From Trichosphaerium sp. ATCC 40318 (Eukaryota > Discosea > Flabellinia > Trichosidae), in contig JALMLS010000288.1 in NCBI GenBank assembly GCA_038496445.1, positions 101,530 through 165,529 on the forward strand: 64,000 nucleotides of DNA, written 5' to 3'. Positions within the stretch are counted from its first letter, which is position 1; every line of letters begins with the position of its first letter. The notes beneath the pieces were generated by a model. The model saw only the letters and a list, made by a program, of their open reading frames with translations, ran no database searches and was not told the DNA's origin. Below are positions 59,017 to 64,000 of this stretch, piece after piece. Both the position numbers and the translations under genes were made by a program.

Positions 59017-60091
59017 ATGGGATCAAAAAACAAGGCTCCTCAAATACTAACGATGATCGTTATGGGTGCAGGAGGCGTAGGTATGATTCATAAAACGTTA
59101 TTTTTAAACATCAAGTGCTAACGTTTTTAAAAAAAAGGTAAATCTGCATTAACAATACAGATGACAAGCTCGCGCTTCGTTGTAGAATACGGCAAGTACT
59201 CCCTAACACAGTTTATTTTAAACATCTTAAAACCTTTAAACAAATAATTGAGAGCATAATTAATACCATTTATGTATTCCCACGTGCCCCGAACCGTTTT
59301 TAAGGCGTTTATTTTTGTTTCTAATTTTTTTTTCTTATAGATCCAACAATCGAAAACAACTACAGAAAGCAAGTCACAGTAGATGGTGCGCCTTGCTTAC
59401 TTGAGATTATCGACACTGCAGGCCAAGAAGAGTATGCAGTGATGCGATACCAATACGTAAAACAAGGCAAAGGATTCTTACTTGTATACGTAAGCTTAAT
59501 AGAGCTCTTAGATCTTTTCTCTTAGTTTTTTTTCTGAAGCAAAGAAAAAAAAACCGAAATTCTTTCCACCAAAACCTTTACTATAACAACCTCATTCCAC
59601 ACGTGGATAATACGCGTGATGTAATGTGACGTTATATATTAATCTTCACGAAGGAAAAAAAAAGATATTTATTTCACGCCAAACACTTCCAAACCCCCAA
59701 CAATTAAAATATCACGTGATTCCTAAAAAAATACTGTCTTTAGGATATGACCCGACTTTCTTCCTTCAAAGAAATAGAAGTCATACGAGATATGATAGAC
59801 CGTGCTAAGGATGGTGAGAAAGTAGCAACAGTTCTTGTAGGAAATAAATGCGATTTGGCTGATGAGCGTGAGGTTGCAATGGAGGAAGCGAAGGATTACG
59901 CTGACGAACACGGAATGAAGTTTTTCGAGACAAGCGCAAAGAATAGAGTAAATGTTGACGAGTCGTTCTTTGAAGTCGCCAGAGAAATGCGTAAACTATT
60001 TGGTAATCCTTCACCAGCAAAAAGAGGAAGGCGTTCATCCATTGCTAAACAAATGAAAAAAATCCAACACGCCGAGTGCATTCTGTTGTAA
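59017..60091 (+). CDS. Ras-family small GTPase
   Basis: Exons 59017-59080, 59138-59191, 59341-59489 and 59744-60091; 204 residues. P-loop GAGGVGKSAL, switch [11 protein letters not shown], switch [14 protein letters not shown] and ETSAK are intact, and the chain ends CILL, a CAAX-like box for geranylgeranylation. Binds and hydrolyses GTP at membranes as a signalling switch. Thr in the effector region (PTIE) and Gln in DTAGQ are present, so it should cycle normally. Intron 2 is GC-AG (GCAAGT); introns 2 and 3 (149 and 254 nt) are long for this window and hold three CACGTG sites. Confidence 0.93.
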
Positions 60092-60303
60092 AAAAAAAAA
60101 ACCCAAGGAAGTATCAAGTACGGATGTAAAATAAAAACCTTTTATAACACTGCCAGTTAAATACTACGCCACCGCAATATATTACACCTAAGGATGTTTA
60201 TGTAAAAGCGTGTAGCTTTGGTAAGTACTATACATTGAGCTACATGCTTTTCAATCGCTGTTTATGGAAAACTAGTTGTTACAGAAGAAACAAATCGAGT
60301 TGT

Positions 60304-61509
60304 TTATAATTCCTTTAGTACTTCTTTTGCAGTTTGTATACCATGTAATACTGCTCCTTGCATCAATCCTGTCTCTCTTCTTGAGAACTCTGTTCCAGCA
60401 AAGTGTACATGTCCGTGTTTAACACCTGCTTCAGCAACATAGTGTGGATGGCGAAAGCAAGGTGTTTTATCTAATGTTGTCCACTCATCATCGTACCAAC
60501 TATACCACGTGACATCCTCCGGTTTACTAGCTTCTACACCAAGCAATTTTGTGAGTTGTTCTACAACACTCTTTATTACATCTTCACGTTTTGTTGAGCC
60601 GCATCTCATCTCCAACGAAAGCGGAACGAACCCGCAAACGGCGTTCATCTCTTTATCTTTAGTACAACTATCATATATCTGACTTATAGGTCCATCAGGT
60701 AATCCTAAATATAACTACTTAGAACATGGTTTAGCACAAAATAGTATCGCTGTTACCTATTTCTTTTAGTGTTCCTGCTTCTCTCCAGAATGCTGTCTTG
60801 TATTGTACGATAACCTTCGAGAAATTTGACATCCAAGTTGGTTGCTTCTTAATCGCAGAAGCCTGAACAAGCGGTAACGATGGCTTGTTTTCTATCACCA
60901 ACACGTGTTGTGGAGGTACAGCCATTATAACTTTTTTACACTTCATTTTTTGAATTCCATTTTTAGATTTCCACGTGACTGTAACGCCATCTTTTTCTGT
61001 TTGATCAATAGATGTTACAACACTGCTTAGAAGTACATCTGCAGCGAGTTGAAACTTTTCTACAATAGCCTTGCATATCGATACAGCGCCGCCAACGTAT
61101 CTCACTCGTGAGTCATAAGCGCCAAACTGCGGGTACGCAGTTACACCTAGACCCTTATATGAGGCAGTTAGAAGACGTTTTACGCCATTGAGGGGCATTG
61201 TAAGCGTACCTCTGCGAAACTAGCTAGTTGCGTGTGATAATTCTTCCAACACCACGCTGCGCCTACGTCTACGCGAAGAGGGTTATTGAGAGAGGTTTGG
61301 GTGATGTTTAAAGAAAAGAGGAGAATTTCCAGATTTTTGGCGTTAAGCGTACCAACACCGTGTATGGTATGTACTCTACCTCCTATCCTTCCTCTAGCTT
61401 CTAGTATAAGAACATTTAACGCATTTCTCTCCTTTTTCAGTGTGTAAGCCGCAGATAGCCCTGATAGTCCTGCACCAATAATAACAACATCCACGTCTTT
61501 TTTTTCCAT
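60304..61509 (-). CDS. flavin-containing amine oxidase
   Basis: Exons 61353-61509, 61210-61268, 60757-61153 and 60304-60704; 337 residues, phases consistent. Starts with the FAD-binding fold [29 protein letters not shown], then DVGAAW, a central substrate-domain part ([14 protein letters not shown]) and the C-terminal FAD motif [18 protein letters not shown]. Monoamine/polyamine oxidases oxidise amines to imines with H2O2 release. It is shorter than typical (about 450-500), mostly in the stretch after GAAWCW, so substrate choice is open. It converges with the Ras gene across a 212-bp gap. Confidence 0.85.
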
Positions 61510-61705
61510 TATTGTATGCTGTTTTTGTAGCTCTGTGAAGCAGTAATTCGCTAAAAACAGTCAGGTATTAAGTCAAGCAGGCATGACTTATTCGCTTGAA
61601 AAGGAAACCTTCCCACGGGTTCACATACATAAGAGATCACCTCTTTGACGCTGTCTACGGCGTTTTTACTTCAATACTTATACAAGGAGAATACTTGATT
61701 TAATG

Positions 61706-62420
61706 TCATGGTGTAAGTTTATTAACATCATAAACGAAGCCGTGATACAAGCATGTTGAAGTCCAACATAGTTTGAGTAAAATATACAATCGTAGAGTCA
61801 TAAGGTTCTCAAAGAATCCAACTGCCTCTCCAAAAAATGCTGTGTGAAATGTAATGAGTCCAGAAAGCGCCATAGCTATACCTGACGCTTGGAAAGCAAG
61901 CTAGAGAGGCGTCAGTCAAGATTGGTAAGTTGAGGAACAGCTTGAGTTTTGCGTCAAAATGCTTGAATGAGTTCAATATCGTTAAAGAGTGCGTAAGAAC
62001 GCTTTTTCGCTCTAAGTTTAACGTATTGATGAAAACGTACCTGTCGTATTGTTTTATCTTTTGAATACGCGCCCTTGTAGCTTAAATATCCTAAAGCACA
62101 GTCTGCTGCGCTGTTATTCTAAGGTTTAACGTTAAAATCACTCAAAGGTACATAAAACTGTCAAACATACGCGTAATATCATTGTACATATTGTATTTAA
62201 CCCTAAACGATGGTTTTAACGAGTACTGTCAAGCAAAATCAAAAAACGAATTGAACTTACGCCAATCTGGTATAGAAAGCCACGATAGTACCTGCCTAGA
62301 GCGATAAAACTCTAATAAAGCAAGTGAACCGTATACTATGCTGTTTACAGTCAGTAATACGCCTACTGGGTCTTTCTTCTTTTCAGCCTTTGTTTCCTTT
62401 ATATCTTCCTTCTCTGCCAT
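61706..62420 (-). CDS. small multi-pass membrane protein, unknown
   Basis: Exons 62261-62420, 62171-62202, 62041-62118 and 61706-61900; 154 residues with consistent phase, GTAAGT, GTATGT and GTACGT donors. A charged Lys/Glu-rich start (MAEKEDIKETKAEKKKD) precedes three or four hydrophobic segments (VGVLLTVNSIVYGSLALLEF, SGIAMALSGLITFHTAFF, LRLYILLKLCW). I do not recognise a family. Confidence 0.6.
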
Positions 62421-63250
62421 TAGCTCTTGCTTTTTATACAAAAATCCAAACAAAAACCAGTACTTTATTGGTCAATATTCATTTCAAGCTTCCTACCGAG
62501 AACCTTCGTTCGCAAACATTGTAAGCACGTGATTAAAACGACAAGCACAAAAGTGTAGTCACGTGATGACAATAACCTGGGCAACAACCGACCAAATTAT
62601 TTACCAGGAAGTCTAGCTTACAGCTACGCCAAAAGGCGGTCAAGACCACTTCCCTACCGTCCAAAAATTGAGCGCATTAACTTCATCATTGTAGAAGTAG
62701 TAGAACGGCTGTTGCATCATCTGTTGATCGTATTTCAAACCCTCCAGTAGTTGATATACGATCAAAGATTATCCAAAATCTTGTGAGCGTTCACACAACA
62801 AAATCAAAGAAAAAGAGGCACAGTTGACAGTACTGAATAAAGAAATAAACCTCTCACGTGACAAGCGTTATAAAATTACTTGAACCAGTCATGTGCGTAC
62901 TAACTAGAGAATCATAGAATATCAGTTACAATGTACAACTGCAGTACATGACTGCATTGAATCCCCTTCAATAAACTTGGATAATAATAAAATGTGTAAC
63001 TTTTAGTCCAACATTAATGTGTTAGTTTCTTGCCATCGTATTAGATACCATCTTGTGCGAATATGATAGTACTTGTGAAAAACTGTGTAACGTTGGTCTA
63101 GCCAGCGTTCAAACCTGGAATTCGAATACAAACCTATCAACTAAAGCATAAAAATACATTGACAACACGTGACGCAATCTTTCAAAAAAATTCATCATCA
63201 AACGATACATAGTGTACATAAAGACTAAAACAAGGTAATCCAGTATATCT
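62421..63250. other. intergenic, no gene seen
   Basis: About 0.8 kb without supported genes; CACGTG at 62526, 62561, 62855 and 63167. Confidence 0.45.
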
Positions 63251-63298
63251 TGGTATGCCTTATTAGAAATGAACAACTTTAGAAATACGAAAAGCAAA

Positions 63299-64000
63299 AT
63301 GGTATCGCACACGCTATTCCATAATGTAATGGAATATGGTACATCAAAAGAACCAACTACAGCAATATTCTTATACTTTTCTTAGCTGACGAAGTCAGCA
63401 ATGCTGCTGCAACAGGTACTCCTACAGCTGTTCCTACAGAGTCTCCTACAGATAGTCTCACGGCCACACCTACAGTAGATCCTAAAAACGTATGTAAAAT
63501 TCAACACTAATTAGTTTCTAAACCATTTAAATAGATAGGCCTGGCTATCACATCAGATATTCTGATCGTTGAACCAACAAGTATATCCGGTAATCTTAGT
63601 ATAACAAACAGTACAGTGACAGTAAGCGATGATATCATGGTACGATTTTTAAATTTCTGGCACTAGTTTGTAGCATCTTTTTGCCTACATTTGTACAGGG
63701 TGCCTTGAGATCAATGACAGTATTCTTCGTATCAAGATTAATGAACCACCCAAAGATGGTGAAAAGCGAGACTTTATGGAGTATAATTGTTTGACATCTG
63801 AGTTCTCAGAGATCCAGACTGTATCAGACGATAGCTGCAAAGATGTGACAATAGCAAGCTCTGAATAGCCCAACAACATTATCTGTCATTTTCTCTGTAA
63901 AAGATGTTTGTCAAGACAATCAATCCAGCGGAAGTATACAATGGTGGATCATCTTGATTATTGTCATTTGTGTACTATCTATCACTTTCGTAGTCATACT
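63299..64000 (+). pseudogene. membrane-protein copy C, internally deleted and broken; runs off the window
   Basis: The start of copy B (ATG at 63299, MVSHTLF, plus similar 5' flank) is joined in frame to the end of exon 7 (NVMEY) by a deletion that removed the whole GATase-like ectodomain. The stalk (ADEVSNAAATGTPTAVPTESP), DILIVEPTSISGNLSITNS and CLEINDSILRIKINEPPK parts follow with matching introns. Exon 9 has lost about 14 nt next to its donor, and a later 2-nt loss gives a stop after DVTIASSE, before the membrane helix. The window ends inside the helix coding region. Confidence 0.7.

Overview
This window is eukaryotic nuclear DNA from a small microbial eukaryote. It is AT-rich and gene-dense, with many short spliceosomal introns (mostly about 42-130 nt, GT-AG with some GC-AG), signal-peptide proteins, a Ras GTPase with a CAAX-like end, an RGS protein, a P4-type flippase and an RNA polymerase subunit (RPABC5/Rpb10). 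No rRNA, convincing tRNA, CRISPR array or prokaryotic operon was seen. The lineage cannot be fixed from sequence alone. The mix (F-box/LRR and F-box/MORN expansions, chitinase, TIMP-like and ependymin-like secreted proteins) would suit a free-living amoeba or another protist.

Layout. 1-12.6 kb is an accessory region: an F-box/MORN gene, decayed genes, a rearranged and inverted duplicated block (F-box/LRR pieces, broken PH-domain genes, a ~0.4 kb repeat), a poly(A) retroposed insert with 19-bp target duplication, and an F-box/LRR gene. 13-15.6 kb holds a GH18 chitinase and a possible micro-gene. 16.9-19.3 and 32.7-35.2 kb are two copies of a ~2.5 kb duplication, each carrying a secreted Cys-rich gene. 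20.7-21.7 kb is a second F-box/LRR gene. 22.2-28.4 kb is conserved core: a 24-exon P4-ATPase divergent from a 3-exon RPABC5 gene. 29.3-32.5 kb has two more F-box/LRR genes. 35.6-41.6 kb has a 16-exon GH31 glycosidase and an ependymin/LVN1.2-like secreted protein. 41.7-47.4 kb has a second F-box/MORN gene, a secreted Kelch protein and a TIMP-like inhibitor lying between MORN relics. 47.7-49.8 kb is the largest F-box/LRR gene. 50.7-54.8 kb holds two tandem type I membrane proteins, with a third, internally deleted copy at the right edge. 55.9-62.4 kb is core-like: ankyrin, RGS, a protein with RNA polymerase II CTD-like repeats, Ras, a flavin amine oxidase and a small membrane protein.

Two populations of genes are interleaved. 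Core genes are intron-rich and mostly single copy. The F-box/LRR and F-box/MORN genes are almost all intronless, multi-copy, and accompanied by truncated and relic copies, so they look like a fast birth-and-death family of probable ubiquitin-ligase adaptors. The palindrome CACGTG recurs far more often than base composition predicts, especially in introns, and five of seven supported GC-AG introns begin GCACGTG. Exon models were built by eye from splice sites, reading phase and family motifs; phases were summed and checked for most multi-exon genes.
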